Shown: piece by piece, positions 35,631 through 44,216 of the stretch
Layout: every line of letters starts with the position of its first letter
How positions within the stretch are numbered: the first letter of the stretch is position 1
Origin: Vagococcus allomyrinae
GTDB lineage: Bacteria; Bacillota; Bacilli; Lactobacillales; Vagococcaceae
Direction: 5' to 3'
NCBI RefSeq assembly: GCF_017829975.1
Contig: NZ_JAEEGA010000001.1
Location: 248,001-312,000 of the forward strand
Length of the DNA stretch: 64,000 nt
Notes under the pieces: model-generated
Databases searched by the model: none
What the model saw: the letters and a program-made list of their open reading frames with translations, nothing else
What the model was told of the DNA's origin: nothing
Program-made: the position numbers and the translations under genes

Positions 35631-36404
35631 ATGAAAACAACTAAATTAGTTACATTATCAGCAATTGCCTTATTAGCTATAGGAGCACAAGTCGTGAGTG
35701 CCGCAGAGGGAGGCGTCTACGGTTCCAAAGGTGGTGTTCAATTTGTACCAAATACAGATCCGACGAATCCAGTTGACCCAACTGATCCTAATCCAGAAGT
35801 ACCAGTAAATCCGATTGACCCGGTTGATCCAGAAGGGCCTAATCCAGGGACTGATGGTCCTTTGAGTATTGATTTTGCCTCAAGCTTGGATTTTGGTGTG
35901 AATAAGATCGCCAATACGACACAAACGTATTTTGCTAGAGCGCAAACTTATACAGACATTGATCCTACGCCCAATTATGTTCAGGTATCAGACAATCGAG
36001 GGACCAACGCCGGTTGGACATTAAAAGTTAAACAAGAGAGTCAGTTTTCAGCAACAACCCCTACGTTAAACAATGTGCTAACGGGTGCTAAAATCACGTT
36101 GAAAAACGCGTCAGTGGCGAGTAATTCATCGGCTACTGCCCCGACGGAAAACGATGAGATTGTCCTAAATCCTGATGGCACTGAAAGTTTAGTTATGTCA
36201 GCGGCTAATTTGGCTGGAGCAGGGACCTGGACTAACTCTTGGGGCGTTGTAGAAACAGTCTCAGAAGTTAATAAAGAAGGTGAAACCGTCGAAGTGGCAG
36301 TGACAAAAGACGTGTCTTTAGAAGTACCCGGTTCAACACCGAAAGATGCCGTTAAATATCAAACCAATTTGGTATGGACATTGACAGACGTACCAGGCAA
36401 TTAA
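35631..36404 (+). CDS. WxL domain surface protein (second paralogue)
   Basis: 257 residues. Signal peptide ending VVSAAEGG, segment GGVYGSKGGVQFVPNTDP, Asp/Pro linker ending EGPNPGTDGPLSIDFASS, WxL hallmarks GWTLKV and LVWTLTDVPGN. It is closest to the third paralogue (36444), with which it shares GGVYGS and SLDFG segments. ATG 35631 has AAAGGAGAATGTCAC upstream. Part of the same transcript as its neighbours, spaced by 24 and 39 bases. Confidence 0.93.
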   Translation: MKTTKLVTLSAIALLAIGAQVVSAAEGGVYGSKGGVQFVPNTDPTNPVDPTDPNPEVPVNPIDPVDPEGPNPGTDGPLSIDFASSLDFGVNKIANTTQTYFARAQTYTDIDPTPNYVQVSDNRGTNAGWTLKVKQESQFSATTPTLNNVLTGAKITLKNASVASNSSATAPTENDEIVLNPDGTESLVMSAANLAGAGTWTNSWGVVETVSEVNKEGETVEVAVTKDVSLEVPGSTPKDAVKYQTNLVWTLTDVPGN

Positions 36405-36443
36405 AAACCGTCAGTTGACGATAAAATAAAAGGAGAGAAAAAA

Positions 36444-37187
36444 ATGAAATTAACAAAAATGGTCACATTATCAACTCTTGCAGTATTGGGTAGTTTAACT
36501 CTTGTAACAGCTAGCGTTTCCGCAGCAGATGGTGGGGTTTATGGTTCTAGTGGTCGTATCCAATTTACCCCAAATACTGATCCAACCGATCCAGTGGATC
36601 CGATTGATCCAACTGAGCCAATTGATCCCATCGATCCGATTGATCCAGAAGGACCAAATCCTGGAACCAATGGTCCATTGAGTATCGATTTTGCTTCAAG
36701 CTTGGATTTTGGTATCCAGAAGATTACTTCAACAACTGAGACATACAAAGCCGCTTCACAAAAATTTAAAGATAAAGATGGCGCTGAACAAGAAGGACCA
36801 AACTTCGTTCAAGTGACAGATAATCGGGGGACAGAAGGCGGTTGGACATTGACGGTTAAACAAGAAGACCAATTTACGTCAACGACAGGCAAGGTCTTAA
36901 CCGGTGCGGCTATCACTCTGGATAATGGAGAAGTGTCTACAGCGTCTGACTCGGCTGCCCCAACAGTCATTGCCACTAACACACTAAAAACGGATGGGAC
37001 AGCCCATAAAGTAATGGCGGCTGCAGAAGCTCAAGGGGCGGGAACTTATTTAACCCGCTGGGGTAGTGATGTAGCCACAGCTAAAACCAGTATTAGCCTA
37101 GAGGTACCAGGTTCAACAACGAAGTATGCTGAAGTTTACTCAGCTAACCTTACTTGGACGTTAACAGATGTTCCGAATAATGACTAA
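36444..37187 (+). CDS. WxL domain surface protein (third paralogue)
   Basis: 247 residues with signal peptide (ending SVSAADGG), GGVYGSSGRIQFTPNTDP, then a longer repeat linker of DP-I/T-DP units (about 35-62), and a WxL domain (GWTLTV, LTWTLTDVPNND). The linker DNA (36580-36650) is a run of GATCCA/GATTGATCC-type units that could change length by slippage. ATG 36444 follows AAAGGAGAG. A hairpin follows the stop, which may reduce expression of the downstream DUF916, sortase and regulator genes relative to the WxL proteins. Confidence 0.93.
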   Translation: MKLTKMVTLSTLAVLGSLTLVTASVSAADGGVYGSSGRIQFTPNTDPTDPVDPIDPTEPIDPIDPIDPEGPNPGTNGPLSIDFASSLDFGIQKITSTTETYKAASQKFKDKDGAEQEGPNFVQVTDNRGTEGGWTLTVKQEDQFTSTTGKVLTGAAITLDNGEVSTASDSAAPTVIATNTLKTDGTAHKVMAAAEAQGAGTYLTRWGSDVATAKTSISLEVPGSTTKYAEVYSANLTWTLTDVPNND

Positions 37188-37217
37188 AAAAACCTAATAA
37201 ACAGGTCAAACAGGAAG

Positions 37218-37246
37218 AAGCTGAGATAAAGATCTCAGCTTTATCC
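37218..37246 (+). terminator. Terminator/attenuator between WxL genes and the DUF916 gene
   Basis: AAGCTGAGAT and ATCTCAGCTT form a perfect 10-bp stem with a 4-base loop, followed by TTATCC rather than a full T-run. It probably acts as a partial terminator or as 3'-end protection. Confidence 0.6.
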
Positions 37247-37272
37247 TGGTGTTTGTTTAAGGAAGAGGGCTT

Positions 37273-38397
37273 ATGAAAAGACAAAAGATAGTGATGATGT
37301 TGGGAGCTTTCCTATTCTTAATGTTAATTCCCCATAAAATAATAGCATCAGAATTTAACTTTGCGGTTGTACCAGAAATTCCTGAGAATCAGCTGGATAA
37401 AAATAAAACGTATTTTGATTTAAAGATGAATCCAGGAGCGGAGCAAGAATTGATCGTTAAGCTACGAAATGACACGGCTAAAGATATTGTGGTTGAAACG
37501 ATTATCAGCAGCGCCACAACTAATTCAAATGGTGTAGTTGAGTATGGACCAAATGCGACTAAACCAGATAAAACATTGGCTTTTAATATGGCAGACATCG
37601 CCACGACGGAGCCTGAAACAACAGTTCCTGCGGGACAAGAAATTTCTGTTAAAGTTCGTGTGACAATGCCAGAGGAACCGATGTCGGGGGTTGTTGCTGG
37701 TGGCATTACGTTTAAAGAAAAAGAAGATGAAACAGCGAGCTCGAAAGCCGACGAAGAAGAGACCGGCATGGCGATTAAAAATAAGTACTCCTATGTTTTG
37801 GCTTTATTGGTTCGTCAAAATGAAGAAGAAATAGCCCCAGATCTATTGCTAAATGAAGTTGGCGCAGCACAATCTAATGCCCGGAATATTATTCAAGCCA
37901 ACTTGCAAAATCCTGTGGCAACCTATCTCAATCAACTGAAAGTAACTGCTGAAATTAGAAAAAAGAACAGTGATAAGGTTCTTTATTCCTCTGAAACTGA
38001 GTCGATGCAAATGGCCCCCAACTCCAATTTTAACTACTATGTTCCTTTAAACGGCAAGCCTCTTGAGGCAGGGGACTATCTCATTAAGATAGTAGCTTTT
38101 GGCGATAAGGCAGAAGGGGGTAGTTATGAGAGTAAAAATGCTGCTGGAGAGAAAGTCCAGTTTAATCATCGTTGGGAGTTTGAAAAAGAATTTACAATCA
38201 CGAGTACAGAGGCTAAAAAATTAAACGAAGCTGACGTTTCAATCGTGAAAGACTATACCTGGTTGTACATCTTGATTGGTGTTCTTTTATTGTTAATAGT
38301 CGTAGGATTGATACTCTTTTTAGTTAAGCGAAAGAAAAAGAAAGAAGAGGAAAAAGCGGAAAAGGCCAAGAAGAAACGAAAGAAATCAAGGAAATGA
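37273..38397 (+). CDS. DUF916 and DUF3324 domain protein (WxL-interacting protein)
   Basis: 374 residues: signal peptide, DUF916 (FNFAVVPEIPENQLDKNKTY with a beta-sandwich to about 150), DUF3324 (about 165-310), then a transmembrane helix (LYILIGVLLLLIVVGLILFL) and a strongly basic tail (KKKKEEEKAEKAKKKRKK). This is the standard membrane-anchored partner of WxL proteins, thought to hold them at the surface. ATG 37273 follows GGAAGAGGGCTT. It overlaps the sortase gene by 4 bases. Confidence 0.93.
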   Translation: MKRQKIVMMLGAFLFLMLIPHKIIASEFNFAVVPEIPENQLDKNKTYFDLKMNPGAEQELIVKLRNDTAKDIVVETIISSATTNSNGVVEYGPNATKPDKTLAFNMADIATTEPETTVPAGQEISVKVRVTMPEEPMSGVVAGGITFKEKEDETASSKADEEETGMAIKNKYSYVLALLVRQNEEEIAPDLLLNEVGAAQSNARNIIQANLQNPVATYLNQLKVTAEIRKKNSDKVLYSSETESMQMAPNSNFNYYVPLNGKPLEAGDYLIKIVAFGDKAEGGSYESKNAAGEKVQFNHRWEFEKEFTITSTEAKKLNEADVSIVKDYTWLYILIGVLLLLIVVGLILFLVKRKKKKEEEKAEKAKKKRKKSRK

Positions 38398-39182
38398 ACG
38401 AGAAATCTCAGGCTAGAAAAGATCGTTTGATAAAAGGATTAATTATTATTTTATTTTTGGGAGGCATTATCTGTTTAGTAATCCCCTTTGCTAAGAGAGC
38501 GCTGCTATCTTATCGAATTGAAAGTGTGAGTGTTCAACAGACGTTGTCCGTGCCGACTAATGAAGTTAGTCAGGGGTCGGTGATTATCCAGCCGCCAACT
38601 TTAAGTGAAACCTTAGCCCTATATCGTCATCAACCGGAAGCTAGTTTAGGACGCTTGGTTATCCCAGATGTTGCAATTGATGTGCCAATATTCCCTACCT
38701 TGATTAATGAAAATCTGCTGTTGGGTGCTGTTACCATGTTTCCAGAACGGGACCCAAATCAAGAAAATCTGGTATTAGTTAGCCATCATTTGTGGAATGA
38801 AACGCTGCTTTTTGGCCCTTTAATGAATGTTCAACCGGGTCAAGCCATGTTTTTATCATATGGAGATCAGGTATATCAATACAGAGTGACGGAGATAAAA
38901 ACCGTGCCAGCTACAGAAATTTCAGTTATGGATAACCGTCAACTAGGGGAACTAACGCTAATAACTTGTGATCGCCCCACATTGACTGATCAGCGATTAG
39001 TCGTTAATGGCACTCTCGTAAAAGAGGAACCCGATGAGATTAAAGAGAAAATGCATAATGCCCAGGAACAGGGAGTGAAAACGATTTCTGACAACAGACT
39101 CATTATCCGTCATTTTGGTTGGTTACTGGTATGTGTGTTCATAATCATGCTAGTTTTAACGTGGATTGTGATTAAATTGTAA
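38394..39182 (+). CDS. Sortase with N- and C-terminal membrane helices
   Basis: 262 residues. Membrane helices near 13-33 and 238-260 flank a sortase barrel. Catalytic residues: His in LVSHHLWN (131 or 132), Cys in LTLITCDRP (192) and Arg in DQRLVVNG (201), in the normal order and spacing. The usual GH before the active-site region is SHH here. The C-terminal helix is a feature of class C-like sortases, but no pilin genes with LPxTG and pilin motifs are present; the small LPxTG protein at 34529 is the likely substrate. ATG overlaps the preceding stop. Confidence 0.88.
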   Translation: MNEKSQARKDRLIKGLIIILFLGGIICLVIPFAKRALLSYRIESVSVQQTLSVPTNEVSQGSVIIQPPTLSETLALYRHQPEASLGRLVIPDVAIDVPIFPTLINENLLLGAVTMFPERDPNQENLVLVSHHLWNETLLFGPLMNVQPGQAMFLSYGDQVYQYRVTEIKTVPATEISVMDNRQLGELTLITCDRPTLTDQRLVVNGTLVKEEPDEIKEKMHNAQEQGVKTISDNRLIIRHFGWLLVCVFIIMLVLTWIVIKL

Positions 39183-39202
39183 CAACTATGGGAGGTGGTA
39201 AA

Positions 39203-39754
39203 ATGAAAACTCGTTATTTTTTAAGGATGTTAACGTCTACGTTTTTTTTAGTGGGAATTTTAGGTGGCCAACTATTAACTACCGAAACGGTTTTTGCTAA
39301 TGGTCCCATTTTGGATCCACTGAATCCTCAGATGGAAATTGAGCCGATTGACTCCTTAGTTAAACCTTCTGAGGAAGCAGCTGAACCTTCATTGAGTCAA
39401 ACTGAAAAAGCGACTCAAAAAGAAGTGGTGGTAGAGGAACAGCCACCCTCTAAGCCAACAGTAGTAGCGGCACCGTCGTTGTTGGCAGTGGAGGGATTGC
39501 CGCCTAAAAATGACAATCATCAACAGCTGGCTTCCGAGTGGGAGAGATTGGGACTAACTTCTCCAAAATTATTGCCAATCAATCGTCGGCTCAATCAAAA
39601 GAAATTTGTGACAAATGATTTTTTTCATCAGAAATTAACGATTCCGCCGGAAATTAGCGGCGACGAGCAAGAGATAGTTAGTGAGCTATCACGAATTTGT
39701 TATACCTTATCTGGTAAGTTAATCTTTGGTCGCCACGGGCATTCAAACTATTAA
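39203..39754 (+). CDS. Secreted hypothetical protein of the WxL locus
   Basis: 183 residues from ATG 39203, placed after GGGAGGTGGTAAA; an earlier ATG at 39188 precedes that ribosome site. Signal peptide (FFLVGILGGQLLTTETVFANG), a Pro/Glu-rich segment (about 35-90), and a charged C-terminal half without known domain, ending FGRHGHSNY. There is no LPxTG, WxL or membrane anchor, so it is presumably released or held by partners. No family recognised. Confidence 0.75.
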   Translation: MKTRYFLRMLTSTFFLVGILGGQLLTTETVFANGPILDPLNPQMEIEPIDSLVKPSEEAAEPSLSQTEKATQKEVVVEEQPPSKPTVVAAPSLLAVEGLPPKNDNHQQLASEWERLGLTSPKLLPINRRLNQKKFVTNDFFHQKLTIPPEISGDEQEIVSELSRICYTLSGKLIFGRHGHSNY

Positions 39755-39772
39755 TTGAGGAGAGGGATTTAT

Positions 39773-41221
39773 GTGCTGGAAATACTACTCGATAAAAACA
39801 CTGTTAGAAAGCTCAATTTTTTCAGGACGCTAGAAGAAAGTCCCTCACTTTCAGAGCGGGCCAAGATCATGATGGACAAATTGGAAATGTCGGAATATTT
39901 GTTGACTAAGACAATTCAGGAATTGAATCACGACTTTAACAAATTTAATTTGACAGAGGTCTTTAACATCTACACCCGTGACGATGAAATAATTCTGGAG
40001 GAGAGTTTTTTAGCCACATCTGATTATTTGGAAGAATGCTACTTAGGTCAGTCTCATATTTGTGGAATTATCGAATCCATATTTTTGAATGAATTTATTT
40101 CTGTGAACGACTATGCGGTCAACCATTTTATCAGTTATCCGATTATCTATCGGGAATTGAAACACCGACGTGAGGCACTTAAAACCCTAGGTGTCACGAT
40201 TACCAAGCAGTTCCAGTTTTTTGGGAAAGAGCGAGACATTCGGAACTTATTGACCTTGTTGTTTTCCAAGATTTACAAGCGGGATTTTAGTTTATATGAA
40301 GGGTATCGGACAAAAGCAACTGAGCAGATTAACCAATTAGAACGAATTTTTGATACAACCTTTTCCGAGAAAGTTAAAACCGAGTTGATGCATCAGTTAT
40401 GTGTGAGTCAGAGTCGTCTAAAAACAACGGCGAAAACAGTAGCAGATGAAGTCAGTCAAGAACATATTGATTTCTTTTTCCCAATGATGGGCTTTTTTTC
40501 AGAGGAATTAAGGTTTGGGAATTTAAGGGGCGATGACTTAAGGGCAGAGTTGACTTTGGTGTATTCAGAGTTGCTCAGAAATGGTTATGGCAACCAGAAA
40601 CTTTTTGGAAAATTACGAGAAAACTCAGAAATTCATCAGCGTTCTCAATATTTCGTAGGAGAGGTTGTCTCTAAGTTAAAGTTAGATATTACCAAAATTG
40701 ATGTTGAGAGATTGTACCAAGAATTAGATATTATTCATTTTCAAGTGGTCTATCTACCTAAACGCAGTCAGATGATTGAACGGCGAATAGATGTTAGCTA
40801 TTTTGAAGATACGTACAACACATTTTTTCAATTTACGCGCCATTTTATTTTAGAATCTCAGTATCATCCTGAAGGGAAAGGAATATGGGAGTCAGCGATT
40901 TTTGTGTTTTATCAATATATATTGTTGTTGATTACAGTCATTCCGCCAGACCTGTATTCAAGCCCGATCTATATCTATGTTGACTTTTCTTTAGGCAAGC
41001 TTTATAACGATTATATTATTAAAAATATGTCGATACTAACCTCTTTAAATATTGTGGTAGAAAGTCATTTAAGTGATCAAACGATGCTAATTTTGACGGA
41101 CACTTATTTGGAAGAGGCAGCTTTGGGAGTTGCGTCTGTCGTCTGGCTAGAACCGCCGAGAGCTCGTGACTGGTCTGTTTTCGCTACTAAAATATTGGAA
41201 ATTCAAAAATCAGAAAGTTAA
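39773..41221 (+). CDS. Mga-like helix-turn-helix transcriptional regulator
   Basis: About 482 residues. The N-terminus has a winged-helix segment (ERAKIMMDKLEMSEYLLTKTIQELNHDFNKF), followed by a long PRD/Mga-like helical region. GTG 39773, 7 bases after AGGAGAGGG, is the best start; an upstream TTG has no site. Mga-type regulators often sit at the end of WxL or other surface-protein loci and control them. It is encoded in the same direction as the WxL genes and probably regulates this operon. Confidence 0.75.
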   Translation: MLEILLDKNTVRKLNFFRTLEESPSLSERAKIMMDKLEMSEYLLTKTIQELNHDFNKFNLTEVFNIYTRDDEIILEESFLATSDYLEECYLGQSHICGIIESIFLNEFISVNDYAVNHFISYPIIYRELKHRREALKTLGVTITKQFQFFGKERDIRNLLTLLFSKIYKRDFSLYEGYRTKATEQINQLERIFDTTFSEKVKTELMHQLCVSQSRLKTTAKTVADEVSQEHIDFFFPMMGFFSEELRFGNLRGDDLRAELTLVYSELLRNGYGNQKLFGKLRENSEIHQRSQYFVGEVVSKLKLDITKIDVERLYQELDIIHFQVVYLPKRSQMIERRIDVSYFEDTYNTFFQFTRHFILESQYHPEGKGIWESAIFVFYQYILLLITVIPPDLYSSPIYIYVDFSLGKLYNDYIIKNMSILTSLNIVVESHLSDQTMLILTDTYLEEAALGVASVVWLEPPRARDWSVFATKILEIQKSES

Positions 41222-41265
41222 GAAAAGCCAGATCAAAAAAATGATTGTAGGAGAGGACAGTTTAC

Positions 41266-41784
41266 ATGAAAATAGGCTTCATCAGAGGGTTAAATGCAAA
41301 ATCAGAGATGGTGGAAATCTGTGATAAGCTGGTTTACGCGGATTCGAGAAAGCCCATCAGTGAAAATGTCATTGAATTTATTGAAGAGTATTTTGAAGAA
41401 GAATTAGTCTTTCAAAGTTTGATTGAATTGCGTTTACAGATTTCCCAATTATTACCTATTATGGAAAAAGTGTATGAGAAATGCGCTACAGTCCGTTTCC
41501 TTGATAAGGGACATATGCCCCATATGACGGAGCGTGATTATATCAGAATACTGTTAACTATTTCCCGTCAAGAAAAGGAAATAAGATCGATTTGTACAAA
41601 AGAATCCTTGGCGAGAGTCAGACGGGAAGGCATTGCTATCGGTCGTCCGACGATTCAAACGACCGTCGTAGATAAGATTGATTTTCTATACAATAATCAA
41701 GGGAAAAGTATTCGAGAAGTAGCGGCAATTTGTGAGGTCTCTGTTGGGACTGTTCACAAGTATCTAAAGAAAGTAACAGAGTAG
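41266..41784 (+). CDS. Resolvase-like helix-turn-helix protein without catalytic serine
   Basis: 172 residues. The start MKIGFIRGLNAKSEM follows the layout of a serine-recombinase N-terminus (MKIGYARVST), but the catalytic Ser is replaced, and a typical arginine cluster is missing. The C-terminus (RVRREGIAIGRPTI, then KIDFLYNNQGKSIREVAAIC and SVGTVHKYLKK) is a resolvase/Hin-type DNA-binding domain. It is therefore more likely a DNA-binding regulator derived from a recombinase than an active enzyme. ATG 41266 follows TAGGAGAGGACAG. It is the last gene of the surface locus. Confidence 0.75.
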   Translation: MKIGFIRGLNAKSEMVEICDKLVYADSRKPISENVIEFIEEYFEEELVFQSLIELRLQISQLLPIMEKVYEKCATVRFLDKGHMPHMTERDYIRILLTISRQEKEIRSICTKESLARVRREGIAIGRPTIQTTVVDKIDFLYNNQGKSIREVAAICEVSVGTVHKYLKKVTE

Positions 41785-41932
41785 AGACGGGTCTTCCTTA
41801 CTGATTCCCATTGAATCGGGAAGGCTTTTTGAATACCTAAGTAGTGGGCTGACAACTGTTTTAGCTAATTAGACGTGAGCAAATGATGGTTGAAACATAC
41901 GCCGAATGTGGCAGCTTTTGGTTACTATTCGT

Positions 41933-41971
41933 CAAGGGGAGGCTAGGATGATTATCCTAGCCTCCCTTTGA
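41933..41971. terminator. Bidirectional terminator
   Basis: CAAGGGGAGGCTAGGAT pairs with ATCCTAGCCTCCCTTTG around GATT, between the convergent surface-locus and ECF genes. Confidence 0.85.
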
Positions 41972-42002
41972 GTTTGCGATCAAATTAAGTATCCACCATC
42001 AA

Positions 42003-42557
42003 TTAACGACTAAGTGAGAGTGATTTTTTTAATTGGGGGAGTGACACAAACCAAGCGACGAGTATGCAGGAAATGACTTTGTCGACAAGATTACCAGCAA
42101 CAGCTCCCCAATAAGCGGAAGTGATCATTTCCTTTCCCGAGGCACGCAAGGCCATGATCACAACGTCGGTTCCTGAGCCTGTAAAGCCACCAAATAAAAC
42201 CAACCTGATAGGGGCACCAATCATTGGCGCGACAAAGGCTAATATTAAACCAGTGATGATGGCTTTTCTATAAGTTAAATTTCCCTTAGCAATCAAGGCG
42301 ACGACGATCGCAACTGCTACATTGACTAAAGCAAAAGGAATGGCTAACGGTCCCGTTAACAATCCCATTAATAAGTTTGTTGTAACACCAGTCAGAATTC
42401 CGTAAGACATGCCAAAGGTGGAAGCGACTAAAATTGTTCCGATTGTATCCAAAAAAAGCAATGGAATTTTTAAAGCGGATACTGTGGATCCCAGAACGAC
42501 GTTTAGTACGACTGCAATGGCGCAAAAAGCTAATATTTTTACTTTGTTAGTTGTCAT
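42003..42557 (-). CDS. ECF transporter S component (CD3073-like)
   Basis: 184 residues with six membrane helices and the short S-component layout (ILAFCAIAVVLNVVLGSTVSAL, IPLLFLDTIGTILVASTFGM). It would bind a small nutrient and use a shared EcfAA'T energising module encoded elsewhere. It overlaps by 11 bases the TudS-like desulfidase gene, a pairing known in Bacillota (CD3072/CD3073-type), so its substrate is probably a thiolated base or a related sulfur compound that the partner desulfurates. ATG 42557 follows AAGGAGACC. Confidence 0.82.
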   Translation of the reverse strand: MTTNKVKILAFCAIAVVLNVVLGSTVSALKIPLLFLDTIGTILVASTFGMSYGILTGVTTNLLMGLLTGPLAIPFALVNVAVAIVVALIAKGNLTYRKAIITGLILAFVAPMIGAPIRLVLFGGFTGSGTDVVIMALRASGKEMITSAYWGAVAGNLVDKVISCILVAWFVSLPQLKKSLSLSR

Positions 42558-43062
42558 AAAGAGGGTCTCCTTGTATGAAAGTTTCGACTAATGTGGCCAT
42601 ATTTCTTTGCTGATCGTCTCTGTACCAAAGGGGGATTTCCATAAAAGCTTGATTTAAGTCGTTTTTTTGGCAAAGGTCGAAGAATTCTTCCATCAAAATA
42701 CCTCTTTGCCCTGAAATTGAACAGTTGGGGCTATCATTGATGCCGATAATCCCAAGGTAATGGTAGTGATTTTCGCGATAGGCAATCAGCTGCTGGATGA
42801 TGGGGTGAAGTAGCGTTCGACATCGTTCGCGATATCCATTAATTGACTGATACTGTTGATAAGTCATCGGCGGTCGGTTCATGCCTAGTTCCAAGAATTC
42901 TGGACAAGGAAGTTGAAGAAAAGAAATGCCAGCATTTAGTAAGTAAGAAGCCATAGGAAAGGCACCTTCTGCTCTTTCCCAATCGTTGATAACCACATTT
43001 TGATTAAGAATACAGTGAGAGACGGCGACAATTTTTTTTTGACGTGTCAACTTGACAATCAC
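42547..43062 (-). CDS. TudS-related putative [4Fe-4S] desulfidase (CD3072-like, DUF523 relative)
   Basis: 171 residues. The family motif VSHCILNQNVV corresponds to the first cysteine of TudS-type thiouracil desulfidases, with further cysteines in LPCPEF (53) and SPNCSISG (114) as likely cluster ligands. Known TudS enzymes remove sulfur from thiouracil using a [4Fe-4S] cluster. Start is uncertain: GTG 43062 is very close to AAAGGAG, while TTG 43050 is 13 bases away and gives a family-like N-terminus. Upstream lies a promoter with a palindrome. Confidence 0.82.
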   Translation of the reverse strand: MIVKLTRQKKIVAVSHCILNQNVVINDWERAEGAFPMASYLLNAGISFLQLPCPEFLELGMNRPPMTYQQYQSINGYRERCRTLLHPIIQQLIAYRENHYHYLGIIGINDSPNCSISGQRGILMEEFFDLCQKNDLNQAFMEIPLWYRDDQQRNMATLVETFIQGDPLYDN

Positions 43063-43098
43063 ACTCCTTTATCTTTGGTTTTGATAGCTAGTATTCTC

Positions 43099-43128
43099 AT
43101 TGTACACTACAAGTTACTTGTTTCACAA
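43099..43128 (-). promoter_or_regulatory. Promoter with palindromic operator for the TudS-ECF operon
   Basis: On the - strand TTGTGA (43128-43123), 18-base spacer, TACAAT (43104-43099). The spacer contains the perfect palindrome ACAAGT-A-ACTTGT (43109-43121), and outer arms CATTGT/ACAATG flank it. A dedicated repressor is likely, but none is encoded next to it. Confidence 0.65.
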
Positions 43129-43192
43129 TGTCGTTTTGTTGGAGAAAAGTGACGTATTATCAGAAGATTTACAATCGGAGGTTTGTTTTATA

Positions 43193-43224
43193 AAAAAGAT
43201 GTTAGGGTTAACCTAACATCTTTT
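43193..43224. terminator. Terminator of the Gfo/Idh gene at 43233
   Basis: AAAAAGATGTTAGG pairs with CCTAACATCTTTT around GTTAA; T-runs on both strands. Confidence 0.88.
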
Positions 43225-43232
43225 GGTCAAAT

Positions 43233-44216
43233 TTATGATGCCTTTCCACTGAGATAAGCTTGCTCGATAATGTGACTCAATTCGACAGCGACATCAATTC
43301 CGTACTCTTTATTGTCTGGCAAAGAAGGATCAGTAATCAACTCAGAAAAAACTTCAATTGGATAAGGATATGTGGCTAATGTTGTGCCGTCAATGGTAGT
43401 CTTGGTCTCATAAGTGCTATCAATATCTGATTGAATAAAGATAGTTTCTCCTGTCGCAGAACCAGGTGAGCCCAAAACGATGATGGAGCCTTTTTGACCA
43501 ATTATTTCCAAATAATTATCGCTGGTGGTGGTGACAAATGAGGTATAAGCTGTTCCGATGGCATTATTTTCAAACTCTATAATTGTTGTGGAATTATCAT
43601 CAATTCCTTTCCCACCAATCTCAGTCATTATCGCTTTGATTGTTTTAGGTTTTCCACAAAGATAGGGCAAGAGAGCTAGTCCATGGCACCCTAGATCAAG
43701 CGTGACACCCCCGCCAGTCTGATTGACGTCGTACCAATAATCAGGTAACCAGTTTTGGAGGACGCCGGCATGGGCACGTCGAAAATAAACAGAGACGACA
43801 TCGCCGATCGTTCCTTTGGCGATTTCTTCTTTCGCGAAGCGATAGCTACCTGAAATCAAGGATTCCAGTGATAAAATAAAGCGGCAGTTACTGGCATCAA
43901 GGGCAGCTTTAATCTCTAAAGCATCTTGTTTGGTGGTGCTCATTGGTTTGTCAACAAAGATGTGTTTGCCATGGGAAATCGCTTGTAAAATCAGCTCTTT
44001 GTGAGTGGTGGTGGCTGCTTCGATAATGACACCGTCGACTTCTGGATCAGAGAGGACTTTCTTTAGATCGCTTTCGTAAGTGCCACCATATTTTTGTGAA
44101 GCGGCTAGTCCTCGTTCTTTATTTGAATCCCAAACATATAGACATTGGTCATCAGGTATTTTACTTAAAAAGCCTGCTGTATGGACGTGCCAATCAGTTA
44201 ATAATGCGTATTTCAA
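43233..44216 (-). CDS. Gfo/Idh/MocA family oxidoreductase
   Basis: About 327 residues. EKP is present as FVDKPMST, and GGGVTLDLGCHGLALLPYL supplies the catalytic His. The N-terminal loop is not GxGxxG: it reads LLTDWHVHTAG, the same type of His-rich replacement as in the gene at 1037. TTG 44216 is 8 bases behind AAAGGG and gives MKYALLTDWHVH; GTG 44225 overlaps that site. It is a single gene, not linked to a transporter or kinase, so substrate is open (a sugar or myo-inositol-like compound is usual). Confidence 0.85.
   Translation of the reverse strand: MKYALLTDWHVHTAGFLSKIPDDQCLYVWDSNKERGLAASQKYGGTYESDLKKVLSDPEVDGVIIEAATTTHKELILQAISHGKHIFVDKPMSTTKQDALEIKAALDASNCRFILSLESLISGSYRFAKEEIAKGTIGDVVSVYFRRAHAGVLQNWLPDYWYDVNQTGGGVTLDLGCHGLALLPYLCGKPKTIKAIMTEIGGKGIDDNSTTIIEFENNAIGTAYTSFVTTTSDNYLEIIGQKGSIIVLGSPGSATGETIFIQSDIDSTYETKTTIDGTTLATYPYPIEVFSELITDPSLPDNKEYGIDVAVELSHIIEQAYLSGKAS

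Noticed and set aside
36570-36660. Possible CRISPR-like repeat array
   Set aside because: The units are short, contiguous, in frame and encode the Asp/Pro linker; there are no spacers.
37389-37769. 126-codon frame on the - strand inside the DUF916 gene
   Set aside because: Antisense shadow with no ribosome site; the + strand gene is well supported.
42286-42525. 79-codon frame inside the ECF S-component gene
   Set aside because: Shadow frame with improbable composition (many Arg, Cys, Ser) in a clear membrane protein gene.
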